A stretch of 64,000 bases of DNA from Yokenella regensburgei ATCC 49455 (GTDB lineage: Bacteria > Pseudomonadota > Gammaproteobacteria > Enterobacterales > Enterobacteriaceae), in the NCBI RefSeq assembly GCF_000735455.1, contig NZ_JMPS01000020.1, positions 62,001 through 126,000 on the forward strand. Reading direction: 5' to 3'. A program made the position numbers and the translations under genes. The notes under the pieces were generated by a model. The model worked only from the letters and a program-made list of their open reading frames with translations, was not told the origin of the DNA and searched no databases. Below, piece after piece: positions 47,880-57,650 of the stretch. Every line of letters starts with the position of its first letter. The stretch's first letter is position 1.

Positions 47880-49352
47880 ATGGACAGATTAACTCCGGTT
47901 CGCCCGTGGCCTGCGCTACTGGCAACGGTTATCACCCTTCTCATCTGGTTCGCCGTTCCCACCCCCGAAGGTGTTACCCCTGAAGCCTGGCATCTGCTGG
48001 CGCTATTTATCGGTACGATAGCCGCCATTATCGGCAAGGCTATGCCGATTGGCGCTATTGCTATTGTTGCCATCATGCTGGTCGCCATGACCGGCGTCAC
48101 CAACCCGGGTAAGCCCGCAGCTGCGCTAAACGATGCCCTGAGCGGGTTTTCAAACGCGCTCATCTGGCTTATCGGCTTATCCATTATGCTGTCGCAGAGC
48201 CTGTTAAAAACCGGGCTTGGCGCGCGCATTGGCTACGGGTTTATCGCGCTGTTTGGTAAGAGAACGCTCGGGATTGCCTGGGCGCTGACTCTTGCTGAAA
48301 CGCTGATTGCGCCGGTTACCCCCAGCAACACCGCACGCGGTGGTGGGATCATTCACCCGGTTATGCGTGCGATTGCTGATAGCCTGGGCTCTGAGCCCGG
48401 CAACAGCGAAAACGGCTCGACGGGACGCTATCTGGCGCTGGTGAACTACAACATCAACCCGATCAGCTCGGCGATGTTTATCACCGCCACCGCACCTAAC
48501 CCGCTGATTGTGAGCTTTTTACTGAAAGGCACCGACGGGGTGCTGGCGATGACGTGGGGAATGTGGGCCATCGCCGCGCTGCTGCCTGCGGTGGTGTCGC
48601 TTATCGTCATGCCGATCGTTATCTGGTGGTTGTATCCGCCGGCCATCACCAAAACGCCGAACGCGCCGCAGTTCGCCAGAAGCAAACTGGAGGAGCTTGG
48701 CCCGCTGTCGCTCGCGGAAAAAATTACCCTCGGGGTGTTTGCCCTGCTGCTCTGCCTGTGGGCGGGCGTTCCGGCGTTCATTATGGGCAGCGGCTGGGAG
48801 GTAAACCCGACCAGCGCCGCGCTGATTGGCCTGTCGATTTTGCTCCTGACAGGGGTGCTGCACTGGGACGACATTCTGAAATGCCGCGGCGCGTGGGATA
48901 CCATCGTCTGGTTCGCGGCGCTGGTCATGATGGCAGAGTTTCTTAGCAAGCTCGGCCTGGTAAGCTGGCTTGCGACGAGTGTAGGCAGCAGTATCGATCA
49001 CCTGGGGCTGCACTGGAGCGTGGCGACGCTGCTGCTGGTGCTGCTCTATGTCTATTCGCACTATTTCTTTGCCAGCACCACGGCGCACATTACGGCGATG
49101 TTCGCTGCCTTTTTCGCGGCAGGGCTGGCGCTGGGTGCACCACCTGCGCTGCTTGGGTTGATGCTCGCTTTCTCCTCTTCGCTGATGATGTCGTTAACCC
49201 ACTATGGCACCGGAACCGCGCCGATTATCTTCGGCTCCGGCTACGTCACCCTCGGCGAATGGTGGAAAACCGGGCTGGTGATGAGCGTGGTGAACCTGCT
49301 TATCTGGAGCGTGATCGGTGCCGTATGGTGGCGCTGGCTGGGTTATTGGTAG
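47880..49352 (+). CDS. DASS-family (SLC13) dicarboxylate/anion transporter
   Basis: 490 residues with about 12-14 helices. PSNTARGGGIIHPVMRAIADSLGS and NYNINPISSAMFITATAPNPL match the paired S-N-T motifs of the CitT/TtdT/YbhI branch, where they bind substrate and cation. A 2-oxoglutarate, citrate, tartrate or succinate-type anion is likely, but the substrate is not predictable. AAGGAATG precedes the ATG. It lies between sbp and cdh, which are adjacent in E. coli K-12, so it is an insertion there. Confidence 0.85.
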   Translation: MDRLTPVRPWPALLATVITLLIWFAVPTPEGVTPEAWHLLALFIGTIAAIIGKAMPIGAIAIVAIMLVAMTGVTNPGKPAAALNDALSGFSNALIWLIGLSIMLSQSLLKTGLGARIGYGFIALFGKRTLGIAWALTLAETLIAPVTPSNTARGGGIIHPVMRAIADSLGSEPGNSENGSTGRYLALVNYNINPISSAMFITATAPNPLIVSFLLKGTDGVLAMTWGMWAIAALLPAVVSLIVMPIVIWWLYPPAITKTPNAPQFARSKLEELGPLSLAEKITLGVFALLLCLWAGVPAFIMGSGWEVNPTSAALIGLSILLLTGVLHWDDILKCRGAWDTIVWFAALVMMAEFLSKLGLVSWLATSVGSSIDHLGLHWSVATLLLVLLYVYSHYFFASTTAHITAMFAAFFAAGLALGAPPALLGLMLAFSSSLMMSLTHYGTGTAPIIFGSGYVTLGEWWKTGLVMSVVNLLIWSVIGAVWWRWLGYW

Positions 49353-49420
49353 ACCGATAACGAGGAAGATTCATAAAGTTACGGTATGCTTGCGGTTTAC
49401 GTATTCAATGAGGGTAGGGT

Positions 49421-50176
49421 ATGAAAACGGCAAGCCGCATGATTCTGGGGCTGGTAGTCGTACTGCTGCTGGTCGCTGCGGGCGTATGGCACTTCTTTTT
49501 TTCCGCTAATGCCAACGCGCTGCGGGAAATCGTGTTGCAGAAGTGCGTGGTGAACCAACAGCAGCACCAGTCGCCCGCTCCTTGTGAAGAAGTGAACGTC
49601 AAAGGCGGCTATGTGCTGTTTAAAGACAGAAATGGGCCGCTGCAGTACCTCCTGATGCCCACCTACCGGATTAACGGAACCGAAAGCCCGCTGCTGCTGG
49701 TGCCGCAGACGCCCAACTTTTTCTGGCAGGCGTGGCAGGGGCGCGATGTGATGAGCATGCGTCAGGGCAGTGAAGTACCTGATGGTGCCGTGTCGTTAAC
49801 CATCAACTCGCGCAGCGGACGTACGCAAAACCACTTCCACATCCATATTTCCTGCCTGCGTAAAGATGTACGTCAGCAGTTAGACGCTGCAATGTCCTCT
49901 ATCAGTAGCCGTTGGCTGCCGCTGCCGGGAGGCCTGCGTGGACACGAGTACCTTGCCCGGCGGGTGACCGAAGCCGAACTTGCACAGCGCAGCCCGTTTA
50001 TCATGCTGGCGGAGGAGGTACCAGAGGCGCGCGACCACATGGGGCGCTTCGCGCTGGCGATGGCGCAGCAGAGTGACGGTACCTTTGTGCTGCTGGCGAC
50101 AGAGCGTAATCTGCTCGCCCTGAACCGCGCCTCGGCGGAAGAAATTCAGGATCATCAGTGTGATATTCTGAAGTAG
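49421..50176 (+). CDS. cdh: CDP-diacylglycerol pyrophosphatase
   Basis: 251 residues. An N-terminal membrane anchor (about residues 5-26) is followed by a periplasm-facing HIT-like domain with [14 protein letters not shown] as the histidine-triad-like active site. It hydrolyses CDP-diacylglycerol to phosphatidate and CMP. In E. coli it sits between sbp and tpiA; here an anion permease flanks it on each side. Confidence 0.93.
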   Translation: MKTASRMILGLVVVLLLVAAGVWHFFFSANANALREIVLQKCVVNQQQHQSPAPCEEVNVKGGYVLFKDRNGPLQYLLMPTYRINGTESPLLLVPQTPNFFWQAWQGRDVMSMRQGSEVPDGAVSLTINSRSGRTQNHFHIHISCLRKDVRQQLDAAMSSISSRWLPLPGGLRGHEYLARRVTEAELAQRSPFIMLAEEVPEARDHMGRFALAMAQQSDGTFVLLATERNLLALNRASAEEIQDHQCDILK

Positions 50177-50250
50177 CCCCACCAACTCTGGCGTTTACCT
50201 GTTCTGCCTGTCGTCGTATTCTTGCTGAAAAAAAACGACAGGAGACAGGT

Positions 50251-51552
50251 ATGTCCTGGCTTGCGCACCCGCTGTTTGTTCCCTCTCTGGTTGTTGACAT
50301 CACTATCCTGCTGTGGGCGACCTCGCTGTTGCCGGAGTTCATCACCGCCCTGCTGTTTTTTACCGTCGCCATGGCCGCCAAAATCGCTCCGGCGGAGGTT
50401 ATTTTTGGCGGCTTCGCCTCCTCGGCGTTCTGGCTGGTATTCAGCGGCTTTGTGCTGGGCATTGCCATTCGTAAGACCGGGCTTGCGGATCGCGCCGCTC
50501 GCGCGCTGTCGGCACGACTCACTGATTCCTGGCTACAGATGGTGGCGAGCGTCGTCCTGCTGAGCTATGCCCTGGCCTTCGTGATGCCCTCTAACATGGG
50601 GCGCATTGCGCTGCTGATGCCGATTGTGGCGGCGATGGCGTCGCGCGCAGGTATTCAGGAGGGGACGCGCGGCTGGTATGGTCTGGCGCTGGCCGTCGGT
50701 TTTGGCACTTTCCAGCTTTCGGCAACCATTCTTCCCGCCAACGTACCAAATCTGGTGATGAGCGGCGCGGCGGAAGGGTCATACGGCATCCACCTCAACT
50801 ATTTGCCCTACTTGTGGCTGCATACGCCGGTGCTCGGCTTTCTGAAGGGCGCCATTCTGATAGCGCTTATCTGCTGGCTGTTTCCCGGCAAACCGCATCC
50901 GCCACGCGATATTACCCCGCCTGCGCCGATGAGCGCGGACGAAAAGCGGCTGGCGTGGCTGCTGGCAGTGGTGCTGACCCTGTGGGTGACCGAGAGCTGG
51001 CACGGAATTGGCCCGGCGTGGACCGGGCTTGCTGCAGCCTGCGTGACTCTGCTTCCCCGGGTTGGGTTTATCTCCGGCGAAGAGTTTTCTACCGGTGTCA
51101 ACCTGCGTACCTGTATCTATGTGGCGGGCATTCTGGGGCTGGCAATAACCGTTACCCAGACCGGGATTGGCGATGCCGTGGGGCAGGCGCTGTTGCAGAT
51201 CATGCCGCTGGATCCTGAGCATCCGTTTACCAGCTTTCTGGCGCTGACCGGGATCACTACTGCGCTCAATTTCATTATGACCGCCAACGGCGTTCCGGCG
51301 CTGTATACCACCTTTGCACAGAGTTTTGCCGATGCGACCGGATTCCCGCTGTTAAGCGTGATTATGATTCAGGTGCTGGGATATTCAACGCCGCTGCTGC
51401 CGTATCAGGCATCACCGATTGTTGTCGCGATGGGGCTTGGAAAGGTGCCAGCGAAGGCGGGCATGCTGCTGTGCCTGGCGTTGGCGCTGGTGAGCTATCT
51501 GGTGCTGTTGCCGCTGGATTATCTGTGGTTTAGTGTGCTAGGAAAGTTATAA
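50251..51552 (+). CDS. SLC13-type anion permease
   Basis: 433 residues with about 11-12 helices. GMRIAL-like and S-N-type loops are recognisable in VMPSNMGRIALLMPIVAAMASRAG and in ILPANVPNLVMSGAAEGSYGI, the half-repeats of the SLC13/ArsB superfamily. The substrate is unknown. It is preceded by GACAGGAG at good spacing and followed by a terminator and a REP unit. It separates cdh from tpiA, which adjoin in E. coli K-12. Confidence 0.82.
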   Translation: MSWLAHPLFVPSLVVDITILLWATSLLPEFITALLFFTVAMAAKIAPAEVIFGGFASSAFWLVFSGFVLGIAIRKTGLADRAARALSARLTDSWLQMVASVVLLSYALAFVMPSNMGRIALLMPIVAAMASRAGIQEGTRGWYGLALAVGFGTFQLSATILPANVPNLVMSGAAEGSYGIHLNYLPYLWLHTPVLGFLKGAILIALICWLFPGKPHPPRDITPPAPMSADEKRLAWLLAVVLTLWVTESWHGIGPAWTGLAAACVTLLPRVGFISGEEFSTGVNLRTCIYVAGILGLAITVTQTGIGDAVGQALLQIMPLDPEHPFTSFLALTGITTALNFIMTANGVPALYTTFAQSFADATGFPLLSVIMIQVLGYSTPLLPYQASPIVVAMGLGKVPAKAGMLLCLALALVSYLVLLPLDYLWFSVLGKL

Positions 51553-51555
51553 AAC

Positions 51556-51590
51556 ACCCGGTGGCGGCTCGCGCTTACCGGGTCTTTTTT
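51556..51590 (+). terminator. terminator after the SLC13-type permease
   Basis: ACCCGGT (51556-51562) pairs with ACCGGGT (51577-51583) around a GC-rich loop, followed by a run of T residues. It has a REP-like form. Confidence 0.8.
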
Positions 51591-51593
51591 GTA

Positions 51594-51626
51594 GGCCGGA
51601 TAAGACGCGTCAGCGTCGCATCCGGC
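51594..51626. repeat. REP element downstream of tpiA
   Basis: GCCGGATAAGACGC...GCGTCGCATCCGGC is an E. coli-type REP palindrome, located between the convergent permease and tpiA genes. Confidence 0.9.
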
Positions 51627-51639
51627 ACCACAACGCTGA

Positions 51640-52407
51640 TTAAGCCTGTTTAGCGGCTTCAGCAGCTTTAACGATCACCGCGAAAGCGTCAGCTTTCAGG
51701 GATGCACCGCCAACCAGCGCGCCGTCGATGTCCGGCTGGGTGAACAGCTCAGCAGCGTTTGCTGCGTTTACGGAACCGCCGTACTGAATGATAACCTGCT
51801 CAGCCACTTTCGCGTCTGCTTTAGCGATGTGGTCACGGATGAATTTGTGAACCGCCTGAGCCTGCGCCGGGGTCGCAGATTTGCCAGTACCGATTGCCCA
51901 TACTGGTTCGTAAGCGATAACGACACCTTCGAATGCGCTTGCGCCCTGAGTTTTCAGCACGGCGTCAATCTGGCGTGCACAAACTTCTTCAGTTTTGCCT
52001 GCTTCGTTTTCTGCTTCGGTTTCACCGATGCACAGTACCGGGGTCAGACCCTGCTCTTTCAGGACGGCGAATTTCTTAGCGATCAGCTCATCAGACTCTT
52101 TGTGGTAAGTACGACGCTCTGAGTGACCGATGATGATGTACTGCGCGCCGATGTCTTTCAGCATTTCCGCGGAGGTTTCGCCAGTGAATGCGCCGGACAG
52201 GTTCAGGTCAACGTTCTGCGCGCCCAGATTGATATGGCTGCCTGCTGCCGCATGTTTTGCCAGGTCGATGTACATTTCTGGCGGAGCGATAGCCACTGCA
52301 CAGCCGGTTACGCCAGCCAGTTCAGTACGCAGGTTTGCAACCAGCTCGTTTACCATGTGGCGGCTGCCGTTCAGTTTCCAGTTACCCATCACTAAAGGAT
52401 GTCGCAT
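51640..52407 (-). CDS. tpiA: triose-phosphate isomerase
   Basis: 255 residues, full length. It interconverts dihydroxyacetone phosphate and glyceraldehyde 3-phosphate. Lys11 (GNWKLNG), the catalytic histidine in IIIGHSERR and the catalytic glutamate in [11 protein letters not shown] are all present. It is a single gene with its own promoter, upstream on the minus strand. Confidence 0.98.
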   Translation of the reverse strand: MRHPLVMGNWKLNGSRHMVNELVANLRTELAGVTGCAVAIAPPEMYIDLAKHAAAGSHINLGAQNVDLNLSGAFTGETSAEMLKDIGAQYIIIGHSERRTYHKESDELIAKKFAVLKEQGLTPVLCIGETEAENEAGKTEEVCARQIDAVLKTQGASAFEGVVIAYEPVWAIGTGKSATPAQAQAVHKFIRDHIAKADAKVAEQVIIQYGGSVNAANAAELFTQPDIDGALVGGASLKADAFAVIVKAAEAAKQA

Positions 52408-52515
52408 TTTAATTCTCCACGCTTTGTTAGCGAATTAAGGAATATAGCCGCCCGGTGGGCAGCATGGTCTGTGGAACAGTATAGAGATCGAAAGCCCCGA
52501 TGGCTTTGCTTTTTG

Positions 52516-53115
52516 TCATTTATTGTTGCTCTCGAGGGTTTCAGATAACGCCAGCTTAATCGGTTCAACAGCGAAGGTCAGCCCTTTTTCGCCGTTATCT
52601 GCCACCACATAGCGAATCGCTCCTTCGGTGATGGCGTAATAGTGTTTGCCTTTGCCGGAGGTGAGCAGTTTCTGTAGCTTTTGAGTGCTCTGGGGTTTGG
52701 ATAGTCCGGGGGTAAACAGGCGAAGCACCGCCCCCATATACTCCTGGGCTTTCGCCTTTGCGGCTTTTTGCTCCGGTCCCTGAATCGGTAGCCAGGTTAT
52801 CTGCATCGATTTAATTTTCAGGGTACCGCGCTCGAGCGCCGTTGAGGCGTACAGGTTTTCGTTGATCTTGGTGGCGGCGCGGGTCAGGTTGGCTTGATCC
52901 TGACTCCCCCCGATAGAGCGGAACTCGTTGAGCGCAAGCGTCGGGTTATCGGTATTAAATTTTTCCCGGAACTGGCTGATAGAGAGATCGAAGGTTGGCG
53001 CTCCGGGTAACAGATAGGGTGCTGTTGCGCTGGGTGAGGCTTCGGCAGATAGCGCGCCGGAGCTTACCGCAAGCGCAGCCAGCCCGAACAAAACACTCGT
53101 TATCCATTTTTTCAT
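52516..53115 (-). CDS. yiiQ: DUF1454 exported protein YiiQ
   Basis: 199 residues with a signal peptide (MKKWITSVLFGLAALAVSSGALSA, cut near residue 24), so it is periplasmic. The length and the place next to tpiA match E. coli YiiQ. The function is unknown. GTAAGATG-type spacing gives a good start at 53115. Confidence 0.9.
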   Translation of the reverse strand: MKKWITSVLFGLAALAVSSGALSAEASPSATAPYLLPGAPTFDLSISQFREKFNTDNPTLALNEFRSIGGSQDQANLTRAATKINENLYASTALERGTLKIKSMQITWLPIQGPEQKAAKAKAQEYMGAVLRLFTPGLSKPQSTQKLQKLLTSGKGKHYYAITEGAIRYVVADNGEKGLTFAVEPIKLALSETLESNNK

Positions 53116-53229
53116 CTTACCGTCCTCATCATCTGCTGCTGTCGATTAAAACGGGAACCGTCGTTCTTGTCAAAAAGAGACCACGTTCTGAGGTAAACTA
53201 CGCGCCATGATGACATTCAGGAATGGGAC

Positions 53230-53649
53230 ATGACCCTACAGCAGTGGCTTTTTTCGATTAAAGGGCGCATCGGGCGCCGTGATTTCTGGATCTGGATGGT
53301 GCTCTGGGTAGTGGCAATGACGCTGCTTTTCACTTTCGCGGGTATGGGCTGGCTTAACATGCAAACGGCAGCGTTCGCGCTGGTCTGCCTGCTGTGGCCC
53401 ACGGCGGCGGTGATGGTGAAACGCCTGCACGACAGAGGGCGCTCCGGAATCTGGGCGCTGCTGATGGTGCTTGCCTGGATGTTGCTGGCCGGGAACTGGG
53501 CAGTGCTGCCGGGGGTCTGGCAGTGGGTCGTCGGGCGGTTAATTCCGACGGTTATCATCGTGATGATGGTGATTGACCTGGGTGCGTTCGTCGGCACCCA
53601 GGGCGAAAACAAGTACGGGAAAGAAACCCAGGACGTTAAATACCGCTGA
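53230..53649 (+). CDS. yiiR: DUF805 inner-membrane protein YiiR
   Basis: 139 residues. GRIGRRDFWIWMVLW near the N-terminus and VKRLHDRGRSGIWALL are the DUF805 signature, and there are four helices. The function is unknown. It lies divergent from yiiQ and convergent with fpr with no gap between the stops. Confidence 0.9.
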   Translation: MTLQQWLFSIKGRIGRRDFWIWMVLWVVAMTLLFTFAGMGWLNMQTAAFALVCLLWPTAAVMVKRLHDRGRSGIWALLMVLAWMLLAGNWAVLPGVWQWVVGRLIPTVIIVMMVIDLGAFVGTQGENKYGKETQDVKYR

Positions 53650-54396
53650 TCACCAGTAGTGTTCGGCGGTCATGTGGCCCGGTCGACGGCGCAGGTGTTT
53701 GGTCATCTGCCGGGTATCTTTCAGCAACTGCTGGGTATCTCGCACCATCTGCGGGTTGCCGCACAGCATCACGTGGCTGGTGTCAGTGGTCATCGGCAGG
53801 CCAACCGCAGCCTCCAGCTCACCGCTTTCAATAAGCGCCGGAACGCGCCCGGTCAGTGAGCCCTCGACGGTTTCCCGGCTGACAACGGTCTGTATTTTCA
53901 GTTTGCCCTGGTAGCGTGCTTCAAGCTCTCGCATCAGCGGTAAATAGCTGAGATCTGCGGCGTAGCGTGCGGCATGAACCAGCACCAGATTTTTGAAGCG
54001 GTCGAGATCTTTACCTTCCTGCAGAATCGACAGATACGGGCCCAGCGCGGTACCGGTTGCCAGCATCCATAGCGTCTCGCAGTCGGGCACTTCATCCAGC
54101 ACAAAGAATCCGGCAGCCTCGCTGACTACCTGCACTTCATCACCCGGCTTCAGGGCTGCCAGGCGTGGGCTCAGTTTGCCCTCCGGGACGGTCACCAGAT
54201 AAAACTCAAGGTCAGGGTTTCCCGGCGCGTTGACGTAGGAATACGCACGCTGGACGCGTTCGCCATCGATTTCCATTCCGAGTTTAGTGAACTGACCCGC
54301 AGTGAAAGGGTGTACAGGGGCATGGACGGTCAAGCTAAACAGCGCGTTGGTCCAGTACTCCACCTTTGTCACTTTTCCGGTAACCCACTCCGCCAT
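53650..54396 (-). CDS. fpr: ferredoxin/flavodoxin-NADP+ reductase
   Basis: 248 residues. It passes electrons between NADPH and flavodoxin or ferredoxin. RAYSYVNAPG is the FAD site, ATGTALGPYLSILQ is the NADP loop, and the C-terminal LRRRPGHMTAEHYW ends in the tryptophan that stacks on FAD in the bacterial class. SoxRS control is expected in enterics. Confidence 0.96.
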   Translation of the reverse strand: MAEWVTGKVTKVEYWTNALFSLTVHAPVHPFTAGQFTKLGMEIDGERVQRAYSYVNAPGNPDLEFYLVTVPEGKLSPRLAALKPGDEVQVVSEAAGFFVLDEVPDCETLWMLATGTALGPYLSILQEGKDLDRFKNLVLVHAARYAADLSYLPLMRELEARYQGKLKIQTVVSRETVEGSLTGRVPALIESGELEAAVGLPMTTDTSHVMLCGNPQMVRDTQQLLKDTRQMTKHLRRRPGHMTAEHYW

Positions 54397-54447
54397 GGTT
54401 CTCTCCAGTGTTGTTGCGATGTCTTATCTTGCCATTCAGAGAGAAGA

Positions 54448-54471
54448 TTTCCAGCCCCGTTGGGCTGGAAA
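54448..54471 (-). terminator. glpX terminator
   Basis: TTTCCAGCCC (54448-54457) and GGGCTGGAAA (54462-54471) form a perfect 10-bp stem with a 4-nt loop. The minus strand continues with a T/C-rich tract. Confidence 0.75.
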
Positions 54472-54489
54472 GCTCTTCCCGACAAACGA

Positions 54490-55500
54490 TTACAGAATGT
54501 GGCGCTGCACCTCTGGGTCTTTGCGATCGAGATAGTGAATCGACTGAATACGACGAATAGTGCGGGATTTACCACGGATCAGCAGCGTTTCCGTGGTGGC
54601 CATATTGCCCTTACGGGTGATGCCGTCCAGCAGATCGCCTTTGGTAATACCGGTGGCGGAAAAAATCACGTTGTCGTTGAGCGCCATATCGTCAAGGCGT
54701 AGCACCTGGCCGGCGACGATGCCCATCGCTTTGCAGCGTTCCAGCTCCGTTTCACCAATACGGCGGTTCTCCTCGCTGTCGCCTTTCACTTCGTGACGTG
54801 CCAGCAGACGACCCTGCATGTCACCGTCAAGCGCACGAATAACCGCGGCAGAGACCACACCCTCCGGCGCGCCGCCGATGCCGTATAACACGTCCACTTC
54901 GCTGTCCGGCATACAGGTGAGGATTGAGGCCGCGACGTCGCCGTCAGGGATCGCGAAGACGCGCACGCCCAGGGTCTGCATTTCCGCAATGACCACATCG
55001 TGGCGCGGTTTTGCCAGAATGGTTACCGTGAGCTCGCTTAAGGGCTTATTCAGGGCTTTGGCGACATTACGCAGATTCGTTTCCAGCGGCAGATTGAGAT
55101 CGATAGCGCCTTTCGCTCCCGGGCCAACGATGAGCTTTTCCATGTACATATCCGGCGCGTTGAGGAAGGTGCCTTTATCGCCCACCGCCAGCACCGCCAG
55201 CGCGTTGGCCTGGCCCATGGCGGTCATGCGGGTACCTTCGATCGGGTCGACGGCAATATCCACGGCATCGCCGTTGCCGGTACCGACTTTTTCACCGATG
55301 TAGAGCATCGGTGCCTCATCGATTTCACCCTCGCCAATTACGATAGTCCCGTCAATGTTGACCTGGTTTAGCATAATGCGCATAGCGTGTACGGCAGCAC
55401 CGTCGGCGGTGTTTTTATCACCACGGCCCAGCCACTTATAACCCGCGAGCGCAGCGGCTTCGGTAACGCGTGAAAATTCGATGGCAAGCTCTCGTTTCAT
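54490..55500 (-). CDS. glpX: fructose-1,6-bisphosphatase class II
   Basis: 336 residues, full length. It removes the 1-phosphate of fructose 1,6-bisphosphate with Mn2+. AGYKWLGRGDKNTADGAAVHAMR, GEGEIDEAPMLYIGE and the DPIEGTRMTAMGQ metal site are present. In E. coli it is the third gene of glpFKX. Here glpF and glpK are absent and recG ends only 65 bp upstream on the same strand, so its promoter must lie in that gap or in or before recG. Confidence 0.96.
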   Translation of the reverse strand: MKRELAIEFSRVTEAAALAGYKWLGRGDKNTADGAAVHAMRIMLNQVNIDGTIVIGEGEIDEAPMLYIGEKVGTGNGDAVDIAVDPIEGTRMTAMGQANALAVLAVGDKGTFLNAPDMYMEKLIVGPGAKGAIDLNLPLETNLRNVAKALNKPLSELTVTILAKPRHDVVIAEMQTLGVRVFAIPDGDVAASILTCMPDSEVDVLYGIGGAPEGVVSAAVIRALDGDMQGRLLARHEVKGDSEENRRIGETELERCKAMGIVAGQVLRLDDMALNDNVIFSATGITKGDLLDGITRKGNMATTETLLIRGKSRTIRRIQSIHYLDRKDPEVQRHIL

Positions 55501-55565
55501 AGCAAACTCGTTGTGAAAGTAAAAATGGCACGCAGCGCCGTCCCGCCTGAAGAGGAGGTGCGGCG

Positions 55566-57647
55566 CTAGGCGTTGGAATAGCGTTCGGTTTCCGGCATCC
55601 AGCGTTCAATAAGTGCATTGGCCTGCTCGGGGTAACGTTGATGGATATGGCGGGCAATGCGCTGAACGTCGGGGATCATTGCCTGATCGCGCAGTAAATC
55701 GGCGACCTTAAACTCCGCGTTACCGGTTTGTCGGGTACCCAGCAGTTCCCCGGGCCCACGAATTTCTAAATCTTTTTGCGCAATCACAAAGCCGTCGTTG
55801 CTGTCACGCAGCACCTGCAGGCGTAGCTGGGCGGTTTTTGACAGCGGTGACTTATACAACAGCACGCAGTGTGAGGCTACCGCACCACGGCCTACGCGGC
55901 CTCTGAGCTGGTGCAGCTGCGCCAGCCCCAGACGCTCCGGGTTTTCTATAATCATCAGGCTGGCGTTAGGCACATCCACCCCGACCTCAATAACCGTGGT
56001 GGCGATAAGTAAATGCAGCTCACCGGATTTGAAGGCCTGCATCACCGCCTGCTTCTCGGCAGGCTTCATTCTCCCGTGAACCAGGCCAACGTTCAGTTCT
56101 GGAAGCGCCAGTTTAAGCTCTTCCCATGTTGCTTCTGCGGCCTGCGCCTCGAGTAACTCAGACTCTTCAATCAGCGTACAGACCCAGTAAGCCTGACGGC
56201 CTTCGGTGGTACAGGCGTTGCGCACGCGATCGATAATGTCGTGCCGGCGGGTGTCCGGAATGGCAACGGTGGTGACCGGCGTGCGGCCCGGGGGCAGCTC
56301 ATCAATCACGGAAGTATCGAGATCGGCGTAGGCGGTCATCGCAAGCGTTCGAGGGATGGGCGTTGCCGTCATGATCAACTGATGCGGGTGGAAACCCTGC
56401 TGCTGGCCCTTTTCCCACAGCGCCAGTCGTTGATGGACGCCAAAGCGGTGCTGTTCGTCGATAATCACCAGCGCCATGCCGTTGAACTGCACCTGCTCCT
56501 GGAAGATAGCGTGGGTACCGACGACCATCTGCACCTGACCGCTGGCGATGGCTTCCTGCTGTGCCAGGCGCGCTTTGCCTTTCTGCTTGCCCGCGAGCCA
56601 GCCCACTTCAATCCCGAGCGGTGCAAACCAGTTGCGGAAGTTGTTGGCGTGCTGTTCGGCAAGCAGCTCGGTTGGGGCCATAAGCGCCACCTGCTGACCG
56701 TTAGCAATCGCCCGCAGCGCGGCAAGGGCAGCAACCAGCGTTTTACCGGAGCCAACGTCGCCCTGCACCAGGCGCATCATCGGAATATCCAGCGCCATAT
56801 CGTGTTCGATTTCTGCCACCACCCGGTTCTGTGCCCCGGTAGGTGTAAACGGCAGCGATGCCAGCAGCCCGTTTTTCAACTCGTCTTTCGCGGCCAGCGC
56901 GCGCGCGTGATAGCGCTGGGCCCCGGCACGCAGCGCCAGCATGCTGAGATTATGCGCCAGCAGTTCTTCCAGAATCAGCCGCTGCTGGGCCGGGTGCTTT
57001 CCGGTTTCGAGGTCACTGAGCTGCAGCGAGGGTGGTGGGCGATGTAGCGTGCGCAGCGCTTCTGGCAGGCTCATCATTCCCTGCGACAGTTCCGGTGGCA
57101 ACAGCTCGCTGATGGCGCAGGTATCCAGCAGATCCAGCGCCTGATCGGTCAAATTACGCAGCGTTGCCTGCCTGATGCCTTCGGTGGTCGGGTAGACCGG
57201 GGTCAGGGTTTCTTGTAATTCGGGAGTGCTGAGATCGCCCTGAATGCGGTATTCCGGATGGATCATCTCCGGGCCGTACTTCCCGCGCTTCGCTTCGCCG
57301 TAGGCCAGCACGCGACGGCCGGTTGCCAGGCTGTTTTTCATCGCCGCGTTGAAGTTAAAGAAGCGCATGGTCAGGATGCCGGTGCCATCGCTAATCTGGC
57401 AGGTCATCATCCGGCGACCGCCGAAGGTGATGGAGCTATTCAGAACTTCGCCTTCCACCGTGGCATAAATACCGGGCAGCAGATCGTTAATGGGGTAGAG
57501 ATGGGTACGGTCTTCGTAACGCAGCGGCAGGTGCAGCAGCAAATCCTGCACGGTGTGCAGGCCGATTTTAGCAAGCTTGCTGGTCTGCGCCGCGCCAACG
57601 CCGGTGAGGGAGCTCAGCGGTACGGCATCCAGCAGACGGCCAGCCAT
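55566..57647 (-). CDS. recG: ATP-dependent DNA helicase RecG
   Basis: 693 residues, full length. It reverses stalled forks and branch-migrates Holliday junctions. The N-terminal wedge/OB domain (to about 270) is followed by SF2 motifs: Walker A GDVGSGKT near residue 300, DEQH box (IIDEQHRFG), TATPIPRT, and motif VI QLRGRVGRG. It is the last gene of rpoZ-spoT-trmH-recG, 3 bp after trmH. In E. coli gltS converges on it; here glpX follows in the same direction. Confidence 0.97.
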   Translation of the reverse strand: MAGRLLDAVPLSSLTGVGAAQTSKLAKIGLHTVQDLLLHLPLRYEDRTHLYPINDLLPGIYATVEGEVLNSSITFGGRRMMTCQISDGTGILTMRFFNFNAAMKNSLATGRRVLAYGEAKRGKYGPEMIHPEYRIQGDLSTPELQETLTPVYPTTEGIRQATLRNLTDQALDLLDTCAISELLPPELSQGMMSLPEALRTLHRPPPSLQLSDLETGKHPAQQRLILEELLAHNLSMLALRAGAQRYHARALAAKDELKNGLLASLPFTPTGAQNRVVAEIEHDMALDIPMMRLVQGDVGSGKTLVAALAALRAIANGQQVALMAPTELLAEQHANNFRNWFAPLGIEVGWLAGKQKGKARLAQQEAIASGQVQMVVGTHAIFQEQVQFNGMALVIIDEQHRFGVHQRLALWEKGQQQGFHPHQLIMTATPIPRTLAMTAYADLDTSVIDELPPGRTPVTTVAIPDTRRHDIIDRVRNACTTEGRQAYWVCTLIEESELLEAQAAEATWEELKLALPELNVGLVHGRMKPAEKQAVMQAFKSGELHLLIATTVIEVGVDVPNASLMIIENPERLGLAQLHQLRGRVGRGAVASHCVLLYKSPLSKTAQLRLQVLRDSNDGFVIAQKDLEIRGPGELLGTRQTGNAEFKVADLLRDQAMIPDVQRIARHIHQRYPEQANALIERWMPETERYSNA

Positions 57648-57650
57648 AGC

